64,000 nt of DNA from Zychaea mexicana (lineage: Eukaryota; Mucoromycota; Mucoromycetes; Mucorales; Lichtheimiaceae), in NCBI RefSeq assembly GCF_025766255.1, contig NW_026516773.1, positions 93,687 through 157,686 on the forward strand. The letters run 5' to 3'. Positions 21,272-32,605 of the stretch are shown here, piece after piece. Numbering within the stretch: the stretch's first letter is position 1; the number at the start of each line of letters is the position of its first letter. The position numbers and the translations under genes are program-made. The notes beneath the pieces are model-generated. The model saw only the letters and a program-made list of their open reading frames with translations. It searched no databases and had not been told where the DNA came from.

Positions 21272-23688
21272 TTATGAGGTTGTTGTTGTTGTTGTTGTTG
21301 TTGTATTAAATGAAGAAAAAGAGAGGTCTTTTTTTGCAGTAAAGGGAGGGGGGGTTGGCAAAGCTGCTATATCCGATCACACATAATATATACAATCACA
21401 GAAGAAATGGAGACAAGCGAAAGAGTTGGAGGAAAGAAAAGAGTTGCTGGAGAGTGATGATGGGCAAATAGGCACGGATCTAAAAAAAACAATTTTTTTT
21501 TTTTTTTTTACTTTCCCCAAATTTGGATTTTTTTTTTTATTTTTTTATATATAATTTGTTTCTGCTCTTTAAATTGTGTTGTGTGTTGAGGCAAAATAGT
21601 CCAATCGCCAAAACCCCTCCATGACGTCTGTGATACAATTTCTCTTGGCTTGCACGAACCTCCAGAACGATCTTTTTTCTTTGTATATCAGACACACACA
21701 CGCACACTTCACACCCCTTCGGAACGTTGCGATAGAGAGATAGGGCAAGCCACACATGCTGGCTATGTTGTTGTTGTTGTTGTTGTTGTTGTTTGTTGCA
21801 TGCATATATTGTAATGATAAGTGAATTTCAAGGGGGGGGAGGTGTTATCTTTTGAAAGCTTTGTATGCATGCCCGGAGATCGATAATTATATGTGATTTC
21901 CTTTTGACCAAAACTCCTTTCCTGCAAGAAACCAAAGAAAAAAATTTCATGGCCCCGCCCATTCTCTCCTCCCGGCGTTGCCACCGCTTTCCCATGCCGG
22001 CACCCACCACCGGGTTGGGTGGTAGAATTTTTTATTGCCGAGTCATGGGGGGGGGGGGTGGGTGGGGTGGGGTCCACTGGTCACTGAGTCATTGATGAGC
22101 TAATAGTCAATCAGTTCAGTCAGCCCCAGTGAGTCACGTATACACATAGTGTTCTTGATGTCATTTTATTGTTATTCCATGTAACATCCTCGATTCCTTG
22201 AGGGGGGAAAGAGACAATCATTGCTCATCGTCATTGGTCGTGGTCATGGGTATACATATACAGTCATGATAATAGTGCATTCCGTTCGACAGCCACTTGC
22301 GAAAAACTTTTTTTTTTTTCTGTACAACCCAGACACACACAAAAGGGGGAGTGGTGAGGATCGGCTCTCTTATTTGTGTAACTCAATTGGGGGGCGATGT
22401 GAGCCATTCAGTTTTCGTTTTCGTAATTCTAAGCTATCCGTTCCATCCTTATTCTATCATGTGCCTTCCTCTTCTCAAGATAGATCTTTGGGTTTGGCTC
22501 TACGTGAAAGAAAATGCTGTGTTTCAAATATACTGATAATTGTGCCGTAAAGTAAATTCAAGTATACGTAGTATGTAGCTCTCCCCTCCAATAGTCAATG
22601 TTGGTTGCCACTCTTATCATCATCGTATTACATGGTACCGTCGTACAGAGTGCAAAGACCGTGCTGCTTGTTGCATAAACCTTTTTGACAGTATAAATTT
22701 ATTATCTGTCATGAGCAATGTTTTTTTTTTTTTTTTTGGTCTTTAATGTTGATGGAACGCTGTGATTTATGATTTGCTTGTAGTATGCACATAGACATAC
22801 ATGTGCTACAGACACATCATCGCTCGGATCACTTTACGTAGTGATGTATATCTCGTATCTTAGCAGCAGCATAACAACAATAACATGTGACGAGGCTATT
22901 TTTCCATCCAGGAGATATCTTACTATACATACTGCTGGAAATAAGGGCGGGCAAATCGTAATTTACACGAATGACATCAGTCGACAGCAAACCGCACACT
23001 CAAGTAAGCTCGCCTTGGTGTCCGTGGTAATAGCAGTAAGGTAGCAAGAGAGATCTGTAAATGTAAACCCTGAGAACAAGAACCGTAACACCCTGTGACA
23101 CTTGTTTTCCGTCGTTGCTGCTGTACTCGTTTAATAAACAAACACAACACATTATCATCGATTTTATTTCATCGTGCAGATTTCTTTATCTTGCCTAAAA
23201 ACTTGTCTGATGTCCGTGTTGCTTTGAGAAAGAAAAATATATTGTTGTTGATCTTTGCAGAGCGCTATTTTACACATACAGCGGGGTGATATAGACATCA
23301 GCAGCAGCGAACAACAACAACAACAACAAGGGGGTGGGGGGGGGGGCCGGCGCCAATTAGCAAGGACTATACAGAAACATGTTGTGGGAAGGTCTTGGCA
23401 ATATATGCTTTCGTAGTGGTAGTAGTAGTGTTAGTAGTAGTGGGCGCGCTGTTAATGCCAGAAGAATGAGCAGAATGTCAAGAAACCAAAAGCCTGGCAA
23501 AAAAAAAGCTCATCCGCACCAAATACCGTTATTTATCATGGGCTACTCGATCTGGATGAACCACACAATTTTTATATATGCATTAAAAGCTATACAAGGG
23601 GATGGGCGGACCTTTTTTTGGTGGAGTTTCGTGACAACCTTTGCTCTCAAACAGCACTGTATGCACTTTTTTTTGCTCTCTCTTTAAG
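21272..23688. other. Gene-free spacer between divergent genes, microsatellite-rich
   Basis: Holds the 5' regions of the kinase (minus) and the DUF2461-type gene (plus). GTT/CAA repeats near 21280-21303 and 21766-21792; poly-T tracts at 21490-21545, 22310 and 22720; a G-rich run at 22047-22072 and another at 23330-23347; AGT repeats near 23398. No coding or RNA gene was recognised. Confidence 0.4.
22047..22072 (+). repeat. G-rich tract with quadruplex potential
   Basis: Twelve consecutive G followed by TGGGTGGGGTGGGG, so at least four G-runs occur within 26 bases. Whether it folds is not known. Confidence 0.5.
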
Positions 23689-25376
23689 ATGGCTCCGCAG
23701 CAGCAGCGACGCACGAAAAAAGGTATAATGACAAACCCTATGAACACTTTTTTTTTTTCAATCTCTAAAACTAACGAAAAGAAATAAAAAAAAAAGAATC
23801 ACCGTATTTCTCTAAATCAGCAGCAGCAGAAGAAGAAGCAGCAGCAAAGGCAGAATCAAGCAACAGCAAAAAACGCAAAAGCACACGCCAACTCGCGAAG
23901 CGCAGCAGCAGCAGTAGCAGCAACAAAAAGACAAAAAAGGCCGTTCATGCTTCAGGCAGCAGCAGCAGTAGTAGCAGTGACAATGAGGCATTAACAAAAA
24001 CAACGAATAAAAAGGTCACTGCGAGTAGCAAGTCCAACAAAGATACAGCAAAGTCAAGTAAGAGCACAACACGTCAACCTGCGAAAACAACAACAACGGC
24101 AACGCGTGCGCGTACGAAGCAACAACAAAAACCAGAAAACAATGACGATGACGGTGAAGAAGAAGAAGAAGAAGAAGAAGAGGCAAGCGAGTTTAGTGAC
24201 GATAATGATTCGTCTGACGATGATTTCCAATCACCACCTCCTCGGATCCAAAAACGAGCCCATGTGAAGCCTAATTCCAACCAAGTGGACGCGCGATTGT
24301 CACAGTCTGCCAAAAACAAAGGAGAAACCACCAGTAAAAGTAGTCGTACTCAAAAGACGCGACAGACACAAAAAAAAGTAATCGATAGTAGTGAGGAAGA
24401 AGAAGAATCACCAGCCTCTTCTTCCTCTACTACTACTACTACCACCACTAAAACAACAACAGCAATTGATATTCCAAGGCCAAAAGGTGCTCCGTTTGCT
24501 GATGCTTTGTCGCCGTGTTTACTCGAGTTCCTTGCAGAACTTAGAGAAGACAATAACCGTGATTTTATGCGGACAAACGAGGTAAGGGGATTCCTCAAAG
24601 GGACGTGAGGTGTTTTGGGCTTATAACAGATCCACTAATTGGAAAATGATGGGGGGGAAATGTGTGGTTTAGAAACGATGGCATACAATACGAAATGACT
24701 TTATGGATTTCGTCAAGATGGTGTCAGAACAGTTGAATGAGATGGATCCAACCGTACTGATTGAAGAACCCAAAAATGCCATCTACCGACAACAGTATGT
24801 CTCACCCCCTTGTCTCTCTCTCTCTCTTTCTCTTAAGCGTGTTGTTTTTACTCATCGTCATCATCATCACCGTATTTACAAAAAAAAAAAAAAAAAAGTC
24901 GCGACTTGCGATTCACAAACGATCTTCGACCGTACAAGTCCTACATGAGCGCATCCTTTTCACGAGGGGGCAAGAAATCCCCATTTGCAGGCTACTATAT
25001 TGGCGTAGCGCCGAACGGAGAAACACACGTAGCAGCCGGCATTTGGCAGCCGTCCCCACCACGCATAGCACGGATCCGAGAAGGCATTGTAGCGAATGCA
25101 GATCTTATGCGTGAAGCGCTCAACTTGCCAACCATCAAAGAAACGTTGGGTCAGAGTGGACTTGCAGTATTATCCAATGAAGACAAGCTCAAGACGGCTC
25201 CCAAGAATTTCCCAAAGGATCATCCCGAGATCGAATTGCTGCGGTACAAGAGCTTTGTTGTGTCAAAGACATTTTCGGATCTGGAGGTCGTGTCGGAAGG
25301 GTTCCTGGATAAGGTGTTGGATGTGTATGAAGCACTTGTACCGTTCATCACTATTTTGAATTCTTGGACTGGTTAA
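23689..25376 (+). CDS. DUF2461 (TIGR02453-like) protein with a long charged N-terminal region
   Basis: Four exons, 23689-23722, 23821-24581, 24673-24794 and 24899-25376, close all phases and give 464 residues. Residues 1 to about 245 are low complexity: Lys/Arg/Ser-rich with acidic runs (a nine-Glu run and DDNDSSDDDF) and poly-Thr, resembling disordered nuclear proteins. The C-terminal roughly 215 residues are the DUF2461 fold: GAPFADALSPCLLEFLAELR, NREFM-like NRDFM, SYMSASFSRGGKKSPFAGYY, then GIWQPSPPRIARIREGI. The fold's function is unknown; it is found in bacteria and fungi. The last intron is odd in ending with about 18 A before AG instead of a pyrimidine tract. The stop is about 200 bases ahead of the next gene. 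Confidence 0.85.
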
Positions 25377-25580
25377 AAATACAACACAACGTTATAATCC
25401 ATATCCAGTTTTTTGGGGGCGGGAAGGGCTTTCCGCAGCAGCAGCCAACAACAACTAACAGAGCGGTCTCTGAAATGACAGGTTTATGATTCACACACAA
25501 AAAAAAACAAGAGGCTGGGCACACACACATTACACCACTTGACAGCTTTGCTGCGAATTTTTCCTCTACACCTGCATACA

Positions 25581-27503
25581 ATGGACTGCAACTTTAATCC
25601 AGAAGCATCAACTGAAGATCGACAAAAGAAACTGGCCAATCTCTTGTCGTTTGTTCAGCAGCGAACACATGAGAGGGATGCCGAAACTAACAATAACGAC
25701 AATGAAAATTTAAAAATCACGTCCTCGAGTCCTGGTTCCGATCTTAAAACTTCCACAACGATTCCGCAAAAACGTACTCATCAAGAAGAAGAACAAGTAG
25801 TTTCGAAACAGTCACCCAGCAAAAAACCAATGAAATCAAAATTACCAACGACAACGACAACGACATCATCACCAGCAACAACAACAACACGTCATGTACC
25901 TGAAGCCATTCTGCCACCCTATGCATACAAGCAAGACACACAGTTACCAGAGTTACCCATTGCACTCAAGCCAAGCATTGAAGTGCGACCTTACCAACGC
26001 GAAGCCGTCAATGCCATTATCGATCCAGCAACCAACGTGGCGCAATCCAGCATCATTGTCCTTCCCTGTGGTGCAGGCAAAACGTTAACCTCCATTCTCG
26101 TCGCGTGCACACTTCAAAAACCCGTCCTGGTCGTCTGTTCCACCATCATTGCGGCCGAACAGTTCAGCAACGAGTTCCTGAACTTTACTACCCTCATGGC
26201 GTCCAAAACCGGCATGTTTGCTGGGCAAAAGAAATGGCCGTTCAATGGCCCCTCGGGCGTCATGTTTACCACCTACACCATGTTGGTCGACAGTAAGAAC
26301 CGGACGGCCGACAGTAAACGCATGAGCAAATTCATTAATGCGACAGAGTGGGGTTTGGTCATTTTGGACGAGGTCCATTGTGTTCCTGCAAGCAATTTTT
26401 CCAAAGCCATTGCGAAAATCAATACCAAAGTCCGGTTGGGCTTGACGGCAACCATGTTGCGCGAGGATGAAAAGATTGGCGATTTGGAAACGTTGGTTGG
26501 ACCCACCCTGTATCATGCAAAATGGAAAGAGTTGGCTGATAAGGGGTACATTGCCAAAGTCATCTGTACCCAAGTAGAACTGTCCATGGATGAACCGTTC
26601 CGCCAAGTCTATGATGATGTTGTCACTGACGCTTCCGGTAGTTCTGGTGTATTGGGCCATGCGCATCACATCAAAAGCCTCTTATCCATCCTCAACCCAA
26701 AAAAGATCCAAATCTGTCAAAGACTGATCCAATACCACGAAGCACGGGGCGACAAGATCCTTGTCTTTTGCGACCACATTGATGCACTCAAGCTGTATGC
26801 CGAAAAACTAAACCGTCCGTTCATTTATGGCGGCACCTCGCCCGAAGACGCGCGCAGTCTGTTGAAACGCTTCCAGATCGACATTCCCAAACTCAACCCC
26901 AAGGAAGCCAGTTGGTCCGAATTGGCGGCCCAGCGTGCACTGAAAGCCAAATCCGTCAACACATTGCTGTTGTCGCGTATCGGTGATACCAGTTTGGATT
27001 TGCCTGCTGCAACCGTCCTGATCCAAGTGTCGTCGCATTTCGGATCGCGTCGACAAGAGGCTCAGCGTCTGGGTCGTGTGCTGCGTGCCAAGAAACGGTC
27101 GGAAAAGGGCTTTTATTCTCGCTTTTATACCTTGGTCACCCGTGGGACGCATGAAACGAGCTTCTCGGAACGACGGCGTCAGTTTTTGGAGGAGGATTGT
27201 GGGTACGGCTATCAGATTTGGGCGGTCGGTGACGAGAATTCGGAAGATGGCGGGAACGGTTGGCACGTAGATTCGACACAAGATGTCAATGCGCCTGAAG
27301 ACGATGGTGTCAAGGTCGATCCGGTCACTTGCACTATCCATGGTGCTGATGATCGGCCCTATACCCGTGCAGCAGATCAAAAGGTGCTTGCCGACTATAT
27401 TCGTAATATAAAGAATGTACAAGTGGAAGAAGACACGGACGATGTTGCAGATGTTACTACCCCACAGCCTGCTGCATCTAAACGCGGTAATAAAAAGAAA
27501 TAA
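25581..27503 (+). CDS. XPB/Ssl2-like superfamily 2 DNA helicase, short divergent paralogue
   Basis: Single exon of 640 residues; start at the ATG at 25581 (MDCNFNPEA). The first roughly 120 residues are disordered (poly-Thr, Gln/Glu). The helicase core follows: IEVRPYQREAV (Q-like motif), Walker A PCGAGKT (162-168), DEVH (263-266), SxT-equivalent LGLTATM, the XPB-specific RED motif (294-296), then domain 2 with DKILVFCDH, GDTSLDLP, and QRLGRVLR (495-502). XPB in TFIIH unwinds promoter and damaged DNA. This protein is clearly of that family but shorter than usual Ssl2 (about 800 or more residues), intronless among intron-rich neighbours, and lacks an evident N-terminal XPB domain. Either a second XPB-type helicase or a derived Ssl2; I favour a paralogue. 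Confidence 0.85.
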   Translation: MDCNFNPEASTEDRQKKLANLLSFVQQRTHERDAETNNNDNENLKITSSSPGSDLKTSTTIPQKRTHQEEEQVVSKQSPSKKPMKSKLPTTTTTTSSPATTTTRHVPEAILPPYAYKQDTQLPELPIALKPSIEVRPYQREAVNAIIDPATNVAQSSIIVLPCGAGKTLTSILVACTLQKPVLVVCSTIIAAEQFSNEFLNFTTLMASKTGMFAGQKKWPFNGPSGVMFTTYTMLVDSKNRTADSKRMSKFINATEWGLVILDEVHCVPASNFSKAIAKINTKVRLGLTATMLREDEKIGDLETLVGPTLYHAKWKELADKGYIAKVICTQVELSMDEPFRQVYDDVVTDASGSSGVLGHAHHIKSLLSILNPKKIQICQRLIQYHEARGDKILVFCDHIDALKLYAEKLNRPFIYGGTSPEDARSLLKRFQIDIPKLNPKEASWSELAAQRALKAKSVNTLLLSRIGDTSLDLPAATVLIQVSSHFGSRRQEAQRLGRVLRAKKRSEKGFYSRFYTLVTRGTHETSFSERRRQFLEEDCGYGYQIWAVGDENSEDGGNGWHVDSTQDVNAPEDDGVKVDPVTCTIHGADDRPYTRAADQKVLADYIRNIKNVQVEEDTDDVADVTTPQPAASKRGNKKK

Positions 27504-27911
27504 ATCTTTTTCTTTTGCTATCTTTTGTGTACAGTAGAGGGATGTATTAGTGATCTCGGCCAATCAGTTGTAGGGCGCCCCTGAAAGGTACATTCAATGT
27601 AGGTGCAAAAGTATAATTAAAGTTAGTGTGCACGGGCATAATTGCTGGATGGGATGGTACAGATGTATGATTTTGGGTGATGAAAGATGGATTGGAACAG
27701 GGGGAACCAACCTCCCCCCCGGGTCTGATTTAATTAGCTACATGCGATCATATACGCTGAATATCAAATGAAAGCAAAATATATATTAAGTGGTGAGTTA
27801 TTTACAGAATTCTGGGAATAAGATGCAACAATGTAGTGATAATTGAACGAATGAATGGCACAAATACAAGGAAGGGAATAAAAAAGTGGGAGGAGTACTA
27901 TGATATGTCGA

Positions 27912-27947
<36 letters not shown>

Positions 27948-27949
27948 TT
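27504..27949. other. Short spacer between convergent genes with (GA)n microsatellite
   Basis: 3' flanks of the helicase (plus) and the iron permease (minus). A (GA)n run at about 27913-27943 abuts the permease stop. No other feature. Confidence 0.4.
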
Positions 27950-29389
27950 TCACAATTGCCTTGACGCTACATAGTCCTTGAGACTCATCGTCATGACATT
28001 ATCCAAATAATCCAACGAATGATGTTTATCCTGCTGATTTATTACGCTTGCATTGATTCCGGAACCATCACTGATGGTTGGTGCGGCTTCTGCTGCTGCT
28101 GCATGATTGTGCATAATATCGCCATTTGGATCCACATAGCCCTCCGCATGCTCCAATGCAATATCCCCTTCTTGCCAAGCCCCCAGTTTGGCTTTCCGTA
28201 TCGCTGTTCGTTTCTCACTCCAGTACAGGTACACCAGCACCATCACGTAAACGGCCCAAAAAGCAATATAAACTGCAATGGTGTGGATGGTCGCCAAGTT
28301 GCTCCAACCCAAGACTGCGCGGAAAAGTTGCCTAAAGTAATTAAAAAACAGTCAATCTTCAATGTGTTGGGTTATCTATTATAGATGAATCTGTTTCCAT
28401 TTACCATCCGCCGTTTACATTGGGTGAGCTTGTGTTGCCTGCAGTGACATACCAAACGGCAGTGGTTACTCTGTATTGGATGATACCATTGCCGTGATGG
28501 TCGTTCAAGTGGTCGGTCACTTGTTCCCAGGCGTATGCTTCAATGTATCCAATCGAACGGCCCATGAGTCCGGCTGCCATTAGACAGAGGATCACCGATG
28601 ATACGATAAAGAGCCATCGGACGTTCCTGACGCCAGCGCCTGCTCGGTACAGTACATAGCCAAATAAGGAACCACATAGAAATCCAGTAACAGCTGGTAG
28701 GGGGATCGATTGTCCTGGTACGTTTAACGAGACCTATTTATTACAAATCAGTGATGATGGGGTTTGTTAGATCCGTCATATAGGTGTGCGAGGGTTGCGG
28801 GTTTGGTTGTAGAGAATGATAATAAAAACAACAAAGTTGTATACTTTACCCCACCGGTGTACATGATAATCTCGATTCCTTCACGCAACACAGTAGCGAA
28901 CGGCAACAAAAAGAACGATTTCCGTTGCAAATTGCCACAAAATCGACTCTTATCCAACTTGCCTTTCCTACTACTCCTACTCCTACCACCAACACCGCTG
29001 TGGGGACCAGGATTGTTCTCCAACGTTTCAGCCAACCTGATTTTCCATCTCTCCTCCAGCCTTTCAGTCTTGAGCATGGCAATGCTGGCGATGGTCGTCA
29101 AGAGTGCGCCGACCATGCAAAAGACGGCTTCCCAGATATCTTCGGTCGTCTCCCACAAATCCTTCACAGCCGTGTACCAAGTGACGATAAAGCCAGTGCC
29201 GACCACGATGCAGAGGATGGTGCTCACGAGCACGCCGAGCCAGATTTGTCGCCGCAAGTGCTTGTAGATGAGTGATTCTCGGTCAAAGATGCGCCGCAAA
29301 AAGGAAAAGATGATGGACAGGACGAGCGCTACTTCGAGTGTTTCGCGGAAAACGATGAAAAAGATGGTAACATTGAATAGATCGGGCAT
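27950..29389 (-). CDS. FTR1: FTR1-type high-affinity iron permease
   Basis: Three exons (29389-28850, 28733-28405, 28331-27950) with closed phases give 416 residues. The start MPDLFNVTIFFIVFRETLE fits the family start, with the first iron-binding signature as RETLE (15-19) and the second as REGIE (169-173); the usual form is REGLE. About seven membrane helices are visible, with a hydrophilic loop between the third and fourth (about 135-160, GGRSRSSRKGK). The C-terminal tail is cytosolic, acidic and His-containing. FTR1 works at the plasma membrane with a multicopper ferroxidase (FET3) that supplies Fe(III). In many fungi the two genes are neighbours; none is seen next to this one. The substitutions inside both signatures are conservative. 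Confidence 0.88.
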
Positions 29390-30200
29390 ATACATATATA
29401 TATATATATAATGAGAGTGGGTGGGGTTTCTATGAACGTCGACGCTGTTGGTTGGTTGGTTGGTTGGTAAAATGCTGCGTGATGTATATTGGATGGAGAA
29501 GAAGAAGAAGAGCAAGAATTACTGTCCTTTTGTTTAATAAGGCATTTTCATGAAAAAAAAACAGTAGCACATCAATAAGACAGTATACATAATCTCAAAC
29601 ACATCAAGCTGTCCCTGATCCATGTGCACACAATGAGAATAGGATAGCACCAAAATGGAAACAGCCTGAATGCAGATCCATCCCCATATTACAACTGCTT
29701 GAGACTTGTTTAAGCACTGATTTAGACTGTGAAAACCGAACGCCATTACCACGTTCTTGTTATTCGTCACATCTTTTTGCCTCACTGCATAAACAGGAAC
29801 ATTTTTTACGTGCTTTTTATTCTTTTTTCCTTGTACTACTCACTTGCACGCACCGAGGAGCCAGTGTAACCGTAATAATGCAATTCACCCCACTCTCCTC
29901 TCTCTCAAAAGAGAGAAAATCAACCATTGAAAGCGCGAAACGTAACAGCAGCTCGTATCCATTTTTCCTGCAAAAAAGAAAAAAAAAGGGCCTACTTCAC
30001 CCTCTTTTCCTTCGCGATCTGCTTCCTTCCTTTATACCGTTTTTTTTTCTTGATAACAAAAAAAAAAGCCAGAAGGATTCCTCACCATCCCTTTTTCTTT
30101 CTTTTTTCCCACTTGACCCACTTACCAAACAAAAAAGAGCGACCATCCCTTTATTCCCCCCCCTGTTGAAAATAACAGGACGACGATCGATCCAGCTGTC
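29390..30200. other. Divergent promoter region between FTR1 and the Derlin gene
   Basis: An (AT)n stretch at 29392-29410 abuts the FTR1 start, and a GGTTGGTT repeat lies near 29449-29469. A minus-strand frame of 83 codons (29785-29534) holds two hydrophobic stretches but no known motif; I leave it uncalled. CT-rich and poly-A tracts at 29880-30120 look like the Derlin 5' region. Confidence 0.4.
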
Positions 30201-31804
30201 ATGCCTTCACCTATTGAGACGTGGTACACCGACATTCCTCCCATTACGCGCATCTACATTACTGCGTCCTGTTTAACCAGTCTTGCTGTTGTAAGTAATA
30301 CATATATATGCACACACTCCCTAAAGATTCCCTTGATTCTATACACATTTATATTTAAATTCGACTCTTTTAGCAACTCGGTTTCGTTCATCCACTTCAG
30401 CTTTGGCTCAACTATGATAGAATCATTTACGGTTATCAGGTAAAACAGTGATTCCGCTGGCTGTGTGTGTGTGTGTGTGTGTGAATGAGTGGTGGGGGTG
30501 GGGCTAAAAGCTAGAGTTTTTACGTGAGAAGAAAAAAAAAATGAATCCTGCACTATATTCACGTCTCTCTCTTTCTCTTAGTGGTGGCGACTCTTGACCA
30601 ACTTTCTATACTTTGGTCCGCTATCGATTGATTTCCTATTCCATATGTTCTTTTTGTAAGCTTTTTTTTCCCTCCTATGTGAGATTGGAGTGCAAGGTTG
30701 AGCAGCGAGAACGAAATTGACACATTAATTTTGCTATACATATATAAAACAGGGCACGCTATTCACGGATGATGGAAGAAGGGTTCTTTCGCAACAAACC
30801 AGCGGATTACGTTTGGCTCTTGTTTTTCTCGGCAGCGTCGCTTATCATCTGCTCGGTAAAGCATTGGGTGGGGGGTTGAATATATTGGGAAAAGAGGGAT
30901 GGTGGTGGTTGGCATGAGCGCTAGGGGTTAGGAACAACGTGAAAAGTCCATATCGGCACGCGCGTGTGGTGGTTTCCAATGATACATATATGATCTCGGA
31001 CGTAAAAGATTTTTGAAAAGACTAACATTACGTGTTTTTTTTGTTAAAAGACAATCTTGCCATTTGCATACATGCCGTTTTTAGGGTCACCGCTGGCATT
31101 TACGATGGTGTATATCTGGGCTAGACGGAATCCATATGTTCGACTGAACTTTTTGGGATTGCTGGTGTTTAGGGCGCCCCATCTGCCATGGGTCCTCTTG
31201 TGCTTTTCGTTATTGTTGAGCGGCCAGTTGCCGACGGGTGATCTACTCGGTATTGGCGTCGGTCACATTTATTACTTTTTCGAAGATATTTGGCCTCGTG
31301 ATCCAGCGAGTGGAGGTCGACGGTGGTTAGAGACGCCAAGGATTGTGTAAGTTTTCCTTGATGAATGGTTAGGACGGTTGGTTTGGAAAAAGAAAGGTTT
31401 AGCTCATTTTGATGGTTGTTTTTTTTTTTTGCAGACGTTGGTTGATTGATTCGAATCGGCAAGAGGAAGGGATTGAAATACACAACAACAGCAACAACAA
31501 TGATACCGTGTCGGATGATGAATATCAAGAGGAACCAGAGGAAGAGCTTGATCAACATGCTGCTATCAATCACAATAGTGGGAACGGAAATGCTAGCAGG
31601 AGTCTACCAGAAGAATTGGAGGGAAAAGATGAGGCTAGAAAGTCAAAGCCTGCTGCTGCAGCTAGAGCTAGGACTAGCAGTAGCGCGGTAGAAACACCAT
31701 CATCTTCTAAACCACGACCCTCTCAATCGTCATCAACAACATCACCGTCACAACCTTCTTCCTTATCACCCACGTCGTCGTCTTCGTCTTCATCGTCATC
31801 ATGA
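30201..31804 (+). CDS. Derlin family protein (DER1-like, ER-associated degradation)
   Basis: Six exons (30201-30290, 30374-30439, 30582-30655, 30753-30855, 31051-31346, 31435-31804) close all phases and give 332 residues. The start PIETWYTDIPPITRIY, the WWRLLTNFLYFGP block (the conserved WR after helix 1) and the GVGHIYYFFEDIWP block are Derlin signatures; several membrane helices cover residues 15-200. Derlins are inactive rhomboid relatives in the ER membrane that pass misfolded proteins to the cytosol with Hrd1 and Cdc48. The last roughly 110 residues are unusually long and disordered: acidic (DEYQEEPEEELDQ), then Ser/Pro/Thr-rich, ending in about ten Ser. No SHP box (FxGxGxRL-like) is obvious in that tail. 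Confidence 0.9.
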
Positions 31805-32605
31805 TCAAGTTGAAAAAACTCACAACAGTTTTGCATGGCGGAGAGATTAAAGGCAGTGCCCTCTTGGAAAATGGGGAATTTTGCTAGTCTATTACTACTA
31901 CCACCACTTAATACTATATAGAGTTTTACCCCCACCCCCCACTACTATTACTAGGTTATATGAAACCACACACGTCATCCACGCACCGTACCAAAACAAC
32001 AACTCCATTTTTTAGCTGCTGCTTGTATAAACCCCACCACTCCCCCTCCGGCACACCTTTTGAAAACAACAAAGCAACTTGCAACGAAACAAGAAGAAAA
32101 CACTCATGGACTGTTGCTTAATTCTCTTTTTTTCTCTCAACCTTTTAACACCTTCTACCTAGCAGTACATAGTATACATCTTAACCTCTCACTTAACACA
32201 TTTGTGCTTCAACCCAGATAAATCATAAAAAGAGGGTTAAAGGGCCTTTCCCTTGAAACCATCAAAAACAACCATTTCTACCTTTTGTATTGGGGTTGTT
32301 GTTGTCGGCACTGAACAGGTAAACTAGTGCGTTGACGCCACCCCGCCAACAATCACGTGAACAAAACACGGGCCTCAATCTTTCTTCCTCTAAACCTGAA
32401 ACTACATGATTGAATTTTTGGACCTGTGTTTCTTTTGGTAGTGCTCGTTGTTGTTGCTATAATTAACTATGTATACAGTAAATATGATGTACCATGTGCG
32501 TCCGTGTCTGTATGTATGTATGATCTAACAATCACGTCATATATATATTTTCATGTGCATGTATTTCGAAAAAAAAGACAAAACATGTATTTTTTTATTA
32601 TTTTT
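31805..32605. other. Spacer between convergent genes
   Basis: 3' flanks of Derlin (plus) and the Gln/Ser-rich gene (minus). No feature apart from short homopolymer tracts. Confidence 0.4.

Noticed and set aside
26085..27563. Long minus-strand frames of 194 and 251 codons inside the XPB-like gene
   Set aside because: They are mirror frames of a conserved coding exon and contain no motifs; the plus-strand helicase explains the sequence.
29534..29785. 83-codon frame with two hydrophobic stretches upstream of FTR1
   Set aside because: No motif, ends in a Phe/Cys-rich run near a poly-A tract, and no splice support; could not be distinguished from chance.
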